DNA from: Proteiniphilum sp. UBA1403
GTDB lineage: Bacteria > Bacteroidota > Bacteroidia > Bacteroidales > Dysgonomonadaceae
Reading direction: 5' to 3'
Assembly (NCBI GenBank): GCA_002305715.1
Contig: DBQD01000054.1
Span: 1-61,707 of the forward strand
DNA length: 61,707 nucleotides
The notes beneath the pieces are model-generated. The model had not been told where the DNA came from, made no database searches, and saw only the letters and a program-made list of their open reading frames with translations. A program made the position numbers and the translations under genes. Of the stretch, positions 19,228 through 26,198 are shown in pieces (positions within the stretch are counted from its first letter, which is position 1; the number at the start of each line of letters is the position of its first letter).

Positions 19228-20177
19228 TTAGACACTCTTTCTTTCAGATATAGTGTGATATTTTTTTCAATACGAGCCTCCAGATCAGCAGCATCGGCTT
19301 TTAGAAATTTCTCTCCCACAATATTCTCATACAGTTCAATGTATCTGTCTGAAACACTCAAGCAGTAATCTTCCGTCATTTCGGGCACCTGCTGTCCAGC
19401 CTGTCCTTGAAATCCGTTATCCATGAGCCATTTTCGCACGAACTCTTTCGATAGTTGTCTCTGTTCTTCACCTTTTTCGAAGCGTTCTTCGTAGCCTTCA
19501 CTGTAAAAATAACGCGATGAGTCGGGTGTATGGATCTCGTCGATCAGGTATATTTTTCCATCTTTTTTTCCAAACTCATATTTGGTATCCACAAGAATGA
19601 GTCCTTTTTCTGCAGCCATCTCTGTGCCTCTTTTGAACAAAGCGTAGGTGTACTGTTCAAGCTGCTCATAATCCTCCTTGCTCACAAGTCCCTGTGCTAT
19701 GATCTCTTCCTTCGATATGTTTTCATCGTGTCCTTCATCGGCTTTCGTTGTGGGGGTAATCAGCGGTGTTTCGAAACGTTGATTCTCGCGCAAACCCTCC
19801 GGTAGGGGAATTCCACACAATTGTCGAGCTCCTTTCTTATACTCTCTCCATGCACTGCCTGTGATGTAACCACGAATTACCATTTCCACTTTAAAGGGTT
19901 CACAGCGTACACCCACAGTGACCATTGGGTCTGGTGATGCCATTTTCCAGTTGGGTACGATATCGGCTGTGGCATCTAGGAATTTAGCCGCAATCTGGTT
20001 TAACACTTGTCCCTTGTAAGGTATTCCTTTTGGTAGCACCACATCGAAAGCAGATATTCTATCGGTGGCAATCATTACCAGTGTATCGTCGTCAATGCTG
20101 TAAACATCCCGTACTTTCCCATGGTAGACTCCGGTTTGTCTGGGGAAGTGATAATCTGTTCTTGTCAATGCATTCAT
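19224..20177 (-). CDS. purC: SAICAR synthase
   Basis: Phosphoribosylaminoimidazole-succinocarboxamide synthase joins aspartate to CAIR in purine synthesis. I choose the ATG at 20177 (MNALTRTDYHFP, 317 aa). The frame extends upstream to 20273 but those 32 residues are basic and overlap phoH, so they are unlikely to be translated. Family motifs seen are GKVRDVY, ATDRISAFDV, EMVIRGYITGSAW and DTKYEFG. The C-terminal segment is longer than in E. coli PurC, as in other Bacteroidota. It follows phoH by 43 nt and overlaps ubiE by 4 nt. Confidence 0.93.
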   Translation of the reverse strand: MNALTRTDYHFPRQTGVYHGKVRDVYSIDDDTLVMIATDRISAFDVVLPKGIPYKGQVLNQIAAKFLDATADIVPNWKMASPDPMVTVGVRCEPFKVEMVIRGYITGSAWREYKKGARQLCGIPLPEGLRENQRFETPLITPTTKADEGHDENISKEEIIAQGLVSKEDYEQLEQYTYALFKRGTEMAAEKGLILVDTKYEFGKKDGKIYLIDEIHTPDSSRYFYSEGYEERFEKGEEQRQLSKEFVRKWLMDNGFQGQAGQQVPEMTEDYCLSVSDRYIELYENIVGEKFLKADAADLEARIEKNITLYLKERVSK

Positions 20178-20220
20178 ATGATTTCTTAATTTGATGATTT
20201 TGAAAAATTGGCTTGTGTAA

Positions 20221-21177
20221 TTACACTTCTGATTTGCTGTTTGTATTCTTCTCCTCCTCGTAGGCTTCCACAATTCGTTGAACCAGTTTGTGGCGTACGA
20301 TATCTTTTTTGTTGAACTCCACTGTGGCTATTCCCTTTATATGCTTCAATACTGTCATGGCATGAAGCAGTCCAGAGGGTTGTGAATGAGGTAAATCTAT
20401 TTGTGTGATGTCGCCAGTTATGATCATCTTGCCATTAATCCCCAGTCTGGTAAGAAACATCTTAATCTGTGGCTTGGTCGTATTTTGCGCTTCATCGAGA
20501 ATGATCACCGCATCGTTGAGAGTGCGTCCACGCATAAAAGCCAGCGGGGCAATCTGAATGATTTTGTTTTCGAGATACTCTTTCAATTTTAAAGGGGGAA
20601 TCATATCCTCAAGCGCATCGTAAAGAGGCTGCAAATAGGGATCGATCTTCTCCTTCATGTCGCCTGGAAGAAAACCGAGTTTCTCTCCAGCTTCCACAGC
20701 AGGGCGACTTAAGATAATCTTCCGCACCTGCTTTGTTTTCAGCGCACGAACAGCGAGGGCAATGGCTGTATAAGTTTTTCCCGAACCGGCTGGTCCAATT
20801 GCAAAGACCATGTCATTTATATCGAAAGCCTCTGCCAGTTTCTTTTGGTTGGCTGTGCGGGCGAGAATGGGTTTGCCGTTTAATCCGTGGATGATGAGAT
20901 TGTCAACGTTTACAATTGTTGGCGCTTTGCCTTTCACAATGTCAAGGATATCACTTTCCTTGAGCACGTTCATCTCTATGCTGAACTTCTCCAGCTCATG
21001 TATTTTTTCTTCGAACCTTACTAGCTCCTCCTCTTCACCAATCACCTTGATGACGTTACCTCGTGCAACGATACGCAGTTTGGGGAACAACGTTTTCAGC
21101 AGTTGGATGTTGCTGTTATTGATTCCGAAAAAAACTACTGGATCTACGTTCTCCAGAATAATTACCCGTTCTATCAT
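20221..21177 (-). CDS. phoH: PhoH-family ATPase
   Basis: This 318-aa cytoplasmic P-loop NTPase has an N-terminal KH-like or EEA1-like region (about 1-110), Walker A GPAGSGKT at 128-135, the family motif SRPAVEAGEKLGFLPG, and Walker B VIILDEAQN. PhoH proteins are linked to RNA metabolism and are often found near ybeY, but here the gene lies between two purine genes. The start is 9 nt after the stop of the amidophosphoribosyltransferase, so co-transcription is likely. Its exact substrate is not known. Confidence 0.92.
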   Translation of the reverse strand: MIERVIILENVDPVVFFGINNSNIQLLKTLFPKLRIVARGNVIKVIGEEEELVRFEEKIHELEKFSIEMNVLKESDILDIVKGKAPTIVNVDNLIIHGLNGKPILARTANQKKLAEAFDINDMVFAIGPAGSGKTYTAIALAVRALKTKQVRKIILSRPAVEAGEKLGFLPGDMKEKIDPYLQPLYDALEDMIPPLKLKEYLENKIIQIAPLAFMRGRTLNDAVIILDEAQNTTKPQIKMFLTRLGINGKMIITGDITQIDLPHSQPSGLLHAMTVLKHIKGIATVEFNKKDIVRHKLVQRIVEAYEEEKNTNSKSEV

Positions 21178-21186
21178 TCTTTCTTT

Positions 21187-23103
21187 TTAGAATTTCAGCG
21201 TGTATTGGTATGGAAGGTTCTCATGACCTTCAACGTAATTTATGAACGCGTTGTTCACCAGTCTGTTTCCACCGGGTGTGGGGTAATTTCCAGAGAAATA
21301 CCAGTCACCTGCGTTATTTGGGCATGCTTTATGTAGATCTTCAATGCTTTGAAATACAATCTGCACCTCAGCCTTGATATCGGGAGAAGTGAGCATCTGC
21401 GCAATTTTAGCAGAGATCTCCTCGTCGGTAAAGGGAGCATAAATATCTTTCACATAGTTGATGATCTCTTCTTTTTTCTTATGTTTTTGTGCGACCGATT
21501 TGGCGTAGGTATCGTCAATGATGTACTGCATTCCCCGCTCTTTTAACAGCGCAATAGCAGCCTTAAAAGCAATGAATTCGCTCATGCGTGACATGTCAAT
21601 ACCATAACAATCGGGGTAGCGAATTTGAGGGGATGAGGAGACAATCACTATCTTTTTGGGATCGAGCCTGTCTAATATTTTAATGATACTATTTCTGAGT
21701 GTGGTACCGCGTACAATGCTATCGTCGATAATGACCAGGCTGTCTTTCCCCCTGCGAAGCGAACCATACGTTACATCGTAGACGTGTGTGGCAAGATTTT
21801 CGCGTGTTTTACCTTGAGCTATGAACGTACGCAGCTTTATATCTTTGATGGCTACCTTTTCAGCACGTACTCTTTTGGAGAGAATCACATCAATCTCCTC
21901 CTTGCTCAGGTTGCTTCCTTTTTCCAGTATCGTTATAGCCTTTTTGTGGTTGAAATGATCTTCCAATCCTTGTTGCATGCCAAAGAATGCAACTTCAGCA
22001 GTATTGGGTATAAACGAGAAGACGGTGTTATCGAAGTCATCATCAATAGCTTCAATAATTTTAGGGACTAACAACTCACCCAGTTTTTTTCGTTCTCGGT
22101 AGATGTCGTAATCGGACCCCCTTGAAAAGTAAATCCGTTCAAAAGAACAAGGAGTAATCTTCTCTTTCTTTTGCCGTATTTGATGTAGGGTGACCTTGCC
22201 ATTCTTTTTTACCACAATGGCCTCACCCGGTTGCAGTTCATTTATGTCATCTTTCTTCAGGTTGAAGGCAGTCTGAATGACCGGTCGCTCAGATGCCAAT
22301 ACAACTACTTCATCATCGTGGTAATAGAAAGCGCTGCGAATTCCCCATGGATCGCGCAAGGCAAAAGCATCACCACAACCAAGTAGGCCACAGAGGGCAT
22401 ACCCTCCATCCCATAATTTAGAAGCTCTGTTTAGCAGGAAAGGGATATCGAGTCTTTCCTCTATCATCTGGCTTATTTGTTGACCATTAAGCTCTCCTTT
22501 ATTCTCCAAGTGGTCATACTGATACTGTACCTCTCTGTCTAAATAGTGACCTAGTGACTCAAGCATCACGAAAGTGTCGGCAAAATCACGCGGATGTTGC
22601 CCCTCTTCAATGAGTTGCTGAAACATCTCGTCCACATTAGTCATGTTGAAGTTTCCCGCTAATGCGAGATTTCGCGAAGCCCAGTTGTTACGGCGTAACA
22701 GAGGGTGCACATAGGTGAGTCCGCTCTTTCCGGTGGTACTGTAGCGAAGATGACCGAGGAATAGCTCTGCAGCATATGGTACCGATTTTTTAACAAACTC
22801 GATATCATTCAATTGTTCGGGTGTAAATTCTTGAAACGCAGAGTGTACCTTGGAAAATATTTCGGTTATAGCTCCCGATCCAACAGCCCTTTCTCTGAAT
22901 ATGAACTCGTTGCCAGGATGTGATTCCAACTTTACCGCAGCAAGGCCTGCGCCTTCTTGTCCACGGTTGTGCTGTTTCTCCATGAGGAGGTAGAGCTTAT
23001 CGAGCCCATACTGCCATGTTCCATATTTATTGTAATAATATTCAAGGGGTTTGAGAAGACGGATTACAGCTATTCCGCACTCGTGCTTGATGATGTCAGT
23101 CAT
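21187..23103 (-). CDS. Long amidophosphoribosyltransferase (PurF-like, class II glutamine amidotransferase)
   Basis: The protein has 638 aa, clearly longer than the roughly 500 aa of typical PurF. The expected catalytic cysteine is C9 (HECGIAV), giving a glutamine amidotransferase domain with the NRGQEGAG motif. The phosphoribosyltransferase half contains KLRTFI and the PRPP loop VIIDDSIVRGTT. Both active sites look intact. The extra length is spread over the C-terminal 130 residues and an insert in the first domain. It most likely makes phosphoribosylamine, the first step of purine synthesis, which fits purC two genes downstream. Bacteroidales can carry both a short and a long form, so it may be the second PurF-like enzyme. 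Confidence 0.85.
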   Translation of the reverse strand: MTDIIKHECGIAVIRLLKPLEYYYNKYGTWQYGLDKLYLLMEKQHNRGQEGAGLAAVKLESHPGNEFIFRERAVGSGAITEIFSKVHSAFQEFTPEQLNDIEFVKKSVPYAAELFLGHLRYSTTGKSGLTYVHPLLRRNNWASRNLALAGNFNMTNVDEMFQQLIEEGQHPRDFADTFVMLESLGHYLDREVQYQYDHLENKGELNGQQISQMIEERLDIPFLLNRASKLWDGGYALCGLLGCGDAFALRDPWGIRSAFYYHDDEVVVLASERPVIQTAFNLKKDDINELQPGEAIVVKKNGKVTLHQIRQKKEKITPCSFERIYFSRGSDYDIYRERKKLGELLVPKIIEAIDDDFDNTVFSFIPNTAEVAFFGMQQGLEDHFNHKKAITILEKGSNLSKEEIDVILSKRVRAEKVAIKDIKLRTFIAQGKTRENLATHVYDVTYGSLRRGKDSLVIIDDSIVRGTTLRNSIIKILDRLDPKKIVIVSSSPQIRYPDCYGIDMSRMSEFIAFKAAIALLKERGMQYIIDDTYAKSVAQKHKKKEEIINYVKDIYAPFTDEEISAKIAQMLTSPDIKAEVQIVFQSIEDLHKACPNNAGDWYFSGNYPTPGGNRLVNNAFINYVEGHENLPYQYTLKF

Positions 23104-23129
23104 TGATAAACCTTTCTGTAATTAAGACA

Positions 23130-23137
23130 CAAATTTA
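23130..23137 (-). promoter_or_regulatory. -7 box (TAAATTTG) for the amidophosphoribosyltransferase run
   Basis: Read on the minus strand this is TAAATTTG, 26 nt before the start codon at 23103, matching the Bacteroidota TAnnTTTG element. No clear TTTG lies 20 nt further upstream. It would drive the six-gene minus-strand run down to 16446. Confidence 0.45.
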
Positions 23138-23195
23138 CGCTTATTTGTGGAGATTCGTTTATTTTTCAGCCGATATCTTCTCATAAAAATTGTGT

Positions 23196-23203
23196 TATCT
23201 TTG
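23196..23203 (+). promoter_or_regulatory. -7 box (TATCTTTG) for dgt; decides its start
   Basis: TATCTTTG is a perfect TAnnTTTG element ending 21 nt before the ATG at 23225. It lies inside the longer open frame that begins at 23147, so that upstream start cannot be used from this promoter. The shorter dGTPase start is therefore preferred. Confidence 0.55.
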
Positions 23204-23224
23204 TTCCACGAAGAAGTTGAAAGA

Positions 23225-24553
23225 ATGAATTGGACACAATTATTATCTGCAAGACGTTTTGGAATGGAGCATTATGCCCAAAGTACGAAACATGAGAGAA
23301 CGGAGTATCAACGCGACTACGATCGTTTGATTTTCTCCTCTCCCTTTCGTCGTTTGCAGAATAAGACACAGGTATTTCCATTGCCTGGAAGTATATTTGT
23401 GCATAATAGATTGACACATAGCTTGGAGGTAGCGAGTGTTGGTCGCTCGCTAGGAGAGACGGTTGGGCGTGGCTTGCGCCAGCAACATAAAGATTCGAGT
23501 GCTCATTTCGAAGAAATTGGAGCCATTGTCTCTGCAGCTTGTCTAGCACATGATCTGGGTAACCCTCCGTTCGGCCACTCTGGAGAGAAAGCCATTTCAA
23601 CATTTTTCTCAGAGGGTACTGGGTCATATCTGCGAGAAGCAATTGAACAAGAGGGTGGTCGCTGGGCCGATTTTACCTCTTTTGAAGGTAATGCCAACGC
23701 AATCCGCTTGCTTATGCATCAATTTCGAGGTAGGCGAAAAGGAGGTTTTGTTATGACCTACTCAACATTGGCATCTATCGTAAAATACCCCTATTCGTCG
23801 GAATTGAGTGGCGGACGAAACAAATTTGGCTTCTTTGCTTCAGAAGAAAAGGATTATCAACATATTGCTGAGGAGTTGGGGATTATAAGATTAAGTGATC
23901 AACCGCTTCATTATGTGCGATATCCCTTGGTTTATCTTGTTGAGGCTGCCGATGACATCTGCTATCAAGTGATGGATATTGAAGATGCTCATAAACTTCA
24001 TCTGATTACTTCTGAGAAAGCGAAGGAGCTGATGCTCGCTTTTTTTGAGCCAGAGCTTCGACTTCAGCGTGAGCAAACACTGGCCATGGTGACCGATGTG
24101 AATGAGCAAATTGCATATTTACGTTCTGGTGTGATCGGGCTGCTTGTAGAAGAATGTGCACGGATATTCCTTGCACATGAGGAGGAAATACTTGCCGGTG
24201 CATTTTCGGGACCACTTATTGAACATATTTCTACTACTCCAGCGGTGGCATACAAGAAGTGCTCCCAGTTTGCCTACCAGTATATTTATCGCTCACGAGA
24301 TGTGCTGGATGTGGAATTGGCTGGCTACCGGATTATCGGCTTCTTGCTTGAGGTGTTCACAAAAGCCATACAAAATCCCGAGCATGCCTACTCTAAGTTG
24401 TTGCTCAACAGAATTCCCGAGCAATATGAGACCGATGCACCCAGTTTGTATGGTAAGATTCAATCGGTGATTGATTATGTGTCAGGTATGACGGATGTCT
24501 ATGCTCTCGATTTGTATCGCAAGATAACCGGTATGGGTTTACCAATGGTGTAA
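23225..24553 (+). CDS. dgt: Deoxyguanosinetriphosphate triphosphohydrolase
   Basis: This HD-superfamily enzyme hydrolyses dNTPs to the nucleoside and triphosphate. I start it at 23225 (MNWTQLLSARR, 442 aa) because homologues begin at this point and a promoter box lies just upstream; the frame could extend 26 codons further. Metal-binding residues are visible as H65 (NRLTHSLEV) and H109-D110 (CLAHDLGNPPFGHSGE), with a further Asp in EAADDICYQ. Length is normal for the dGTPase family. It is divergent from the purine run and monocistronic, with a hairpin at 24684-24713 downstream. Confidence 0.93.
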   Translation: MNWTQLLSARRFGMEHYAQSTKHERTEYQRDYDRLIFSSPFRRLQNKTQVFPLPGSIFVHNRLTHSLEVASVGRSLGETVGRGLRQQHKDSSAHFEEIGAIVSAACLAHDLGNPPFGHSGEKAISTFFSEGTGSYLREAIEQEGGRWADFTSFEGNANAIRLLMHQFRGRRKGGFVMTYSTLASIVKYPYSSELSGGRNKFGFFASEEKDYQHIAEELGIIRLSDQPLHYVRYPLVYLVEAADDICYQVMDIEDAHKLHLITSEKAKELMLAFFEPELRLQREQTLAMVTDVNEQIAYLRSGVIGLLVEECARIFLAHEEEILAGAFSGPLIEHISTTPAVAYKKCSQFAYQYIYRSRDVLDVELAGYRIIGFLLEVFTKAIQNPEHAYSKLLLNRIPEQYETDAPSLYGKIQSVIDYVSGMTDVYALDLYRKITGMGLPMV

Positions 24554-24606
24554 TCTTGGTATCAAATTGTTTTAAATAAATCTTTTTTATTTTTTTATTG
24601 AAATAA

Positions 24607-24638
24607 TTTGGTGGGTTTTGATTTCTTTTTTATATTTG
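24607..24638 (+). promoter_or_regulatory. Bacteroidota promoter, TTTG-N20-TATATTTG
   Basis: TTTG at 24607-24610 and TATATTTG at 24631-24638 are spaced by exactly 20 nt, the same layout as the promoter at 135-166. No start codon with a plausible gene follows for over 200 nt, and the next gene has its own promoter, so this one probably drives a short non-coding transcript beginning near 24644. Confidence 0.55.
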
Positions 24639-24643
24639 TGACG

Positions 24644-24790
24644 TGGTTTTTTCATAATAGTATTAGATTTAAGGTTAACATGTTTGGCAGAGTGTCGAGA
24701 GACATTCTGCCAATTTTGATCTAAGGGGCTTCTATTCAGGTACTACACTGTCCAGACCTCCTTTAAAGATAGGTACGTACAGGTTTACTA
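24644..24790 (+). ncRNA. Candidate small structured RNA
   Basis: This is inferred from a promoter that leads to no gene and from nested pairing. The inner stem pairs 24684-24696 with 24701-24713 (13 bp including one G-U) around a GAGA loop. Outer segments TTAGAT (24663-24668) with ATCTAA (24719-24724), and AATAG (24656-24660) with CTATT (24732-24736), can also pair. The 3' end is unknown: transcription may stop at the U-run 24714-24717 or continue to about 24790. I do not recognise it as 4.5S, tmRNA or RNase P RNA. A 6S-like hairpin is possible but unproven. It could equally be only the terminator of dgt. Confidence 0.3.
24684..24717 (+). terminator. Hairpin with short U-run, terminator of dgt or of the small RNA
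   Basis: A 13-bp stem (TTGGCAGAGTGTC with GACATTCTGCCAA) closes a GAGA tetraloop and is followed by TTTT at 24714-24717. The U-run is short, so efficiency is uncertain. Confidence 0.45.
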
Positions 24791-24810
24791 GAAAAATAAA
24801 TCATCAATAA

Positions 24811-24842
24811 TTTAAAATAGAATAAAATTTAATTTATATTTG
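24811..24842 (+). promoter_or_regulatory. Promoter for the GYF_2/dispanin gene (TTTA-N20-TATATTTG)
   Basis: TATATTTG at 24835-24842 lies 21 nt before the start codon at 24864. TTTA at 24811-24814, one mismatch from TTTG, sits at the correct 20-nt spacing. Confidence 0.55.
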
Positions 24843-24863
24843 TGAAACACAAAATCATACGCT

Positions 24864-25412
24864 ATGAATCGCTATTTTTACATTGATACGGATGGGAAGC
24901 AAAAAGGAACTTTTTCCCCTCAGGAGTTACAACAGGAAGGTGTGAGAAGGGATACACTTGTGTGGACACAAGGCATGGAGCAATGGAAGCGTGCCGATGA
25001 GGTAGAAGAACTACTGTTCATTTTTTCATACAATTCGTCAACCTATCAGTCGGCGGGTGTCAATGCGGCCGATTCCTATCCGCAACCTCCCTATGCTGGA
25101 GATAGTTATCGGCCTATGCCCAAAACATGGATGATTGAGTCTATCTTGGCAACAATCTTACCCTTTGTATTATGTGGCAATGTGTTGAGTCTTCTCGGAA
25201 TAATCGGTATTGTATATGCAGCACAGGTTGAATCGTTTTATAACAGAGGCGACTATGTAGCGGCAGCTGAGTCTTCGCATTCGGCAGGAAAATGGACCAA
25301 AATAGCCATGTGGATTGCTATTGGTTGGTTGGTGCTTGTTGCAATTTTTACCATTTTATTCTTTGTTTTAGTGGGTTCCTTGGCTGGACTAGGTGATTTA
25401 ATCTCAACTTAA
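24864..25412 (+). CDS. GYF_2 (DUF4339) plus CD225/dispanin-like membrane protein
   Basis: The protein has 182 aa. Residues 1-55 match the GYF_2 pattern: YFYIDTDGKQKGTFSPQEL, then LVWTQGMEQWKRADEV. A Pro/Tyr-rich linker follows (about 60-90). The rest has two membrane segments with the dispanin layout: a first segment with an internal cysteine (FVLCGNVLSLLGIIGIVYA), a polar loop containing YNRGDYVAAAESS, and a second segment. It is a membrane protein with a cytosolic adaptor-like head; its function is unknown. The next gene, 7 nt downstream, encodes a second dispanin-like protein. Confidence 0.8.
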   Translation: MNRYFYIDTDGKQKGTFSPQELQQEGVRRDTLVWTQGMEQWKRADEVEELLFIFSYNSSTYQSAGVNAADSYPQPPYAGDSYRPMPKTWMIESILATILPFVLCGNVLSLLGIIGIVYAAQVESFYNRGDYVAAAESSHSAGKWTKIAMWIAIGWLVLVAIFTILFFVLVGSLAGLGDLIST

Positions 25413-25419
25413 ACACTTA

Positions 25420-25782
25420 ATGATGGAAGAACAATATTATACCCCTCCTTTGTTGTCGGGAGAAACTTCGGAGCAAATGGAAGAGATTCCGCCTTTAAAA
25501 CCAAATAATTGGCTTTGGCAGTCAATTGTTGTCACATTGTTCTGCTGTGTTCCATTGGGTATTGTAGGCATTGTGCATGCAGCTAAGGTAGATGTGTTGT
25601 ACTATAATGGTAAATATAGCGAGGCAGAGGCGGTTGCTCGGTCGGCTAGGAACTGGACAATTTTAGCATTTTTGATTGGACTTGTTTTGATCATCAGCTG
25701 GATAAGTGTTTTCAATAACGAAGAGATGTCTGGTTTCATGGAAAAGATTATGGAGAACAGTGCCAGCGGATATAATTTCTGA
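25420..25782 (+). CDS. CD225/dispanin-like small membrane protein
   Basis: The protein has 120 aa with no signal peptide. After a polar, proline-containing head of about 30 residues come two membrane segments separated by the loop AAKVDVLYYNGKYSEAEAVARSARNW, the same arrangement as in the preceding protein and as in CD225/IFITM-type proteins. A CC pair lies in the first segment (TLFCCVPLGIVG). It is the second gene of a three-gene operon. Members are common in Bacteroidota but have no assigned role. Confidence 0.78.
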   Translation: MMEEQYYTPPLLSGETSEQMEEIPPLKPNNWLWQSIVVTLFCCVPLGIVGIVHAAKVDVLYYNGKYSEAEAVARSARNWTILAFLIGLVLIISWISVFNNEEMSGFMEKIMENSASGYNF

Positions 25783-25799
25783 ATTATTTCAATATCCCA

Positions 25800-26183
25800 G
25801 TGGATAAAAAAATAAAATTGGGCTTGGGTGTCGCTATGGGTATTTTACTTGTAGCGGCACTTTCCCTTTTGTATACATTCAACCCGGAGACACAGCCTCT
25901 TTTTCCGCGATGTCCTTTTTTGCTTATAACCGGTTACCAGTGCCCCGGATGCGGTTCACAGCGAGCTCTTCATAGCCTGTTGCATGGCAACATCGGTGCC
26001 GCATTCAAGCAAAATGTATTCATGTTGCTGTCTATTCCGTATGTTTTTTTGGGAATCTACCTCCAATACTTCGGGGGTAAGCAGCGGCACCCCCAACTAG
26101 AGAGTATCTTTTACGGAAGATGGTCAGCAATTATAGTTTTGTGCCTAATAATTGGGTATTGGATCTTGAGAAACATCTTGTAA
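25800..26183 (+). CDS. DUF2752 membrane protein
   Basis: The protein has 127 aa and probably starts at a GTG codon at 25800. The DUF2752 hallmark is clear: PFLLITGYQCPGCGSQRALHSL, with the CPGCG motif between the first two of three membrane segments. The paired cysteines could bind a metal or form a disulfide; this is inference. It follows the two dispanin-like genes with a 17-nt gap, and this grouping suggests a shared, unknown membrane function. It ends 15 nt from the uvrA stop, which converges from the other strand. Confidence 0.8.
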   Translation: MDKKIKLGLGVAMGILLVAALSLLYTFNPETQPLFPRCPFLLITGYQCPGCGSQRALHSLLHGNIGAAFKQNVFMLLSIPYVFLGIYLQYFGGKQRHPQLESIFYGRWSAIIVLCLIIGYWILRNIL

Positions 26184-26198
26184 GCCACAAACTATCTT

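Larger units (their letters stand above)
24554..24863 (+). other. 310-bp intergenic stretch with internal promoter and folded RNA candidate
   Basis: No coding sequence is seen. The stretch holds a strong promoter (24607-24638), a 13-bp hairpin (24684-24713), outer pairing segments, a 16S-3'-end-like motif at 24756-24765, and the promoter of the next gene (24811-24842). The remainder is very AT-rich. Confidence 0.5.

Noticed and set aside
20178..20273. N-terminal extension of purC by 32 codons
   Set aside because: The extra residues are highly basic, overlap phoH and do not resemble the family start.
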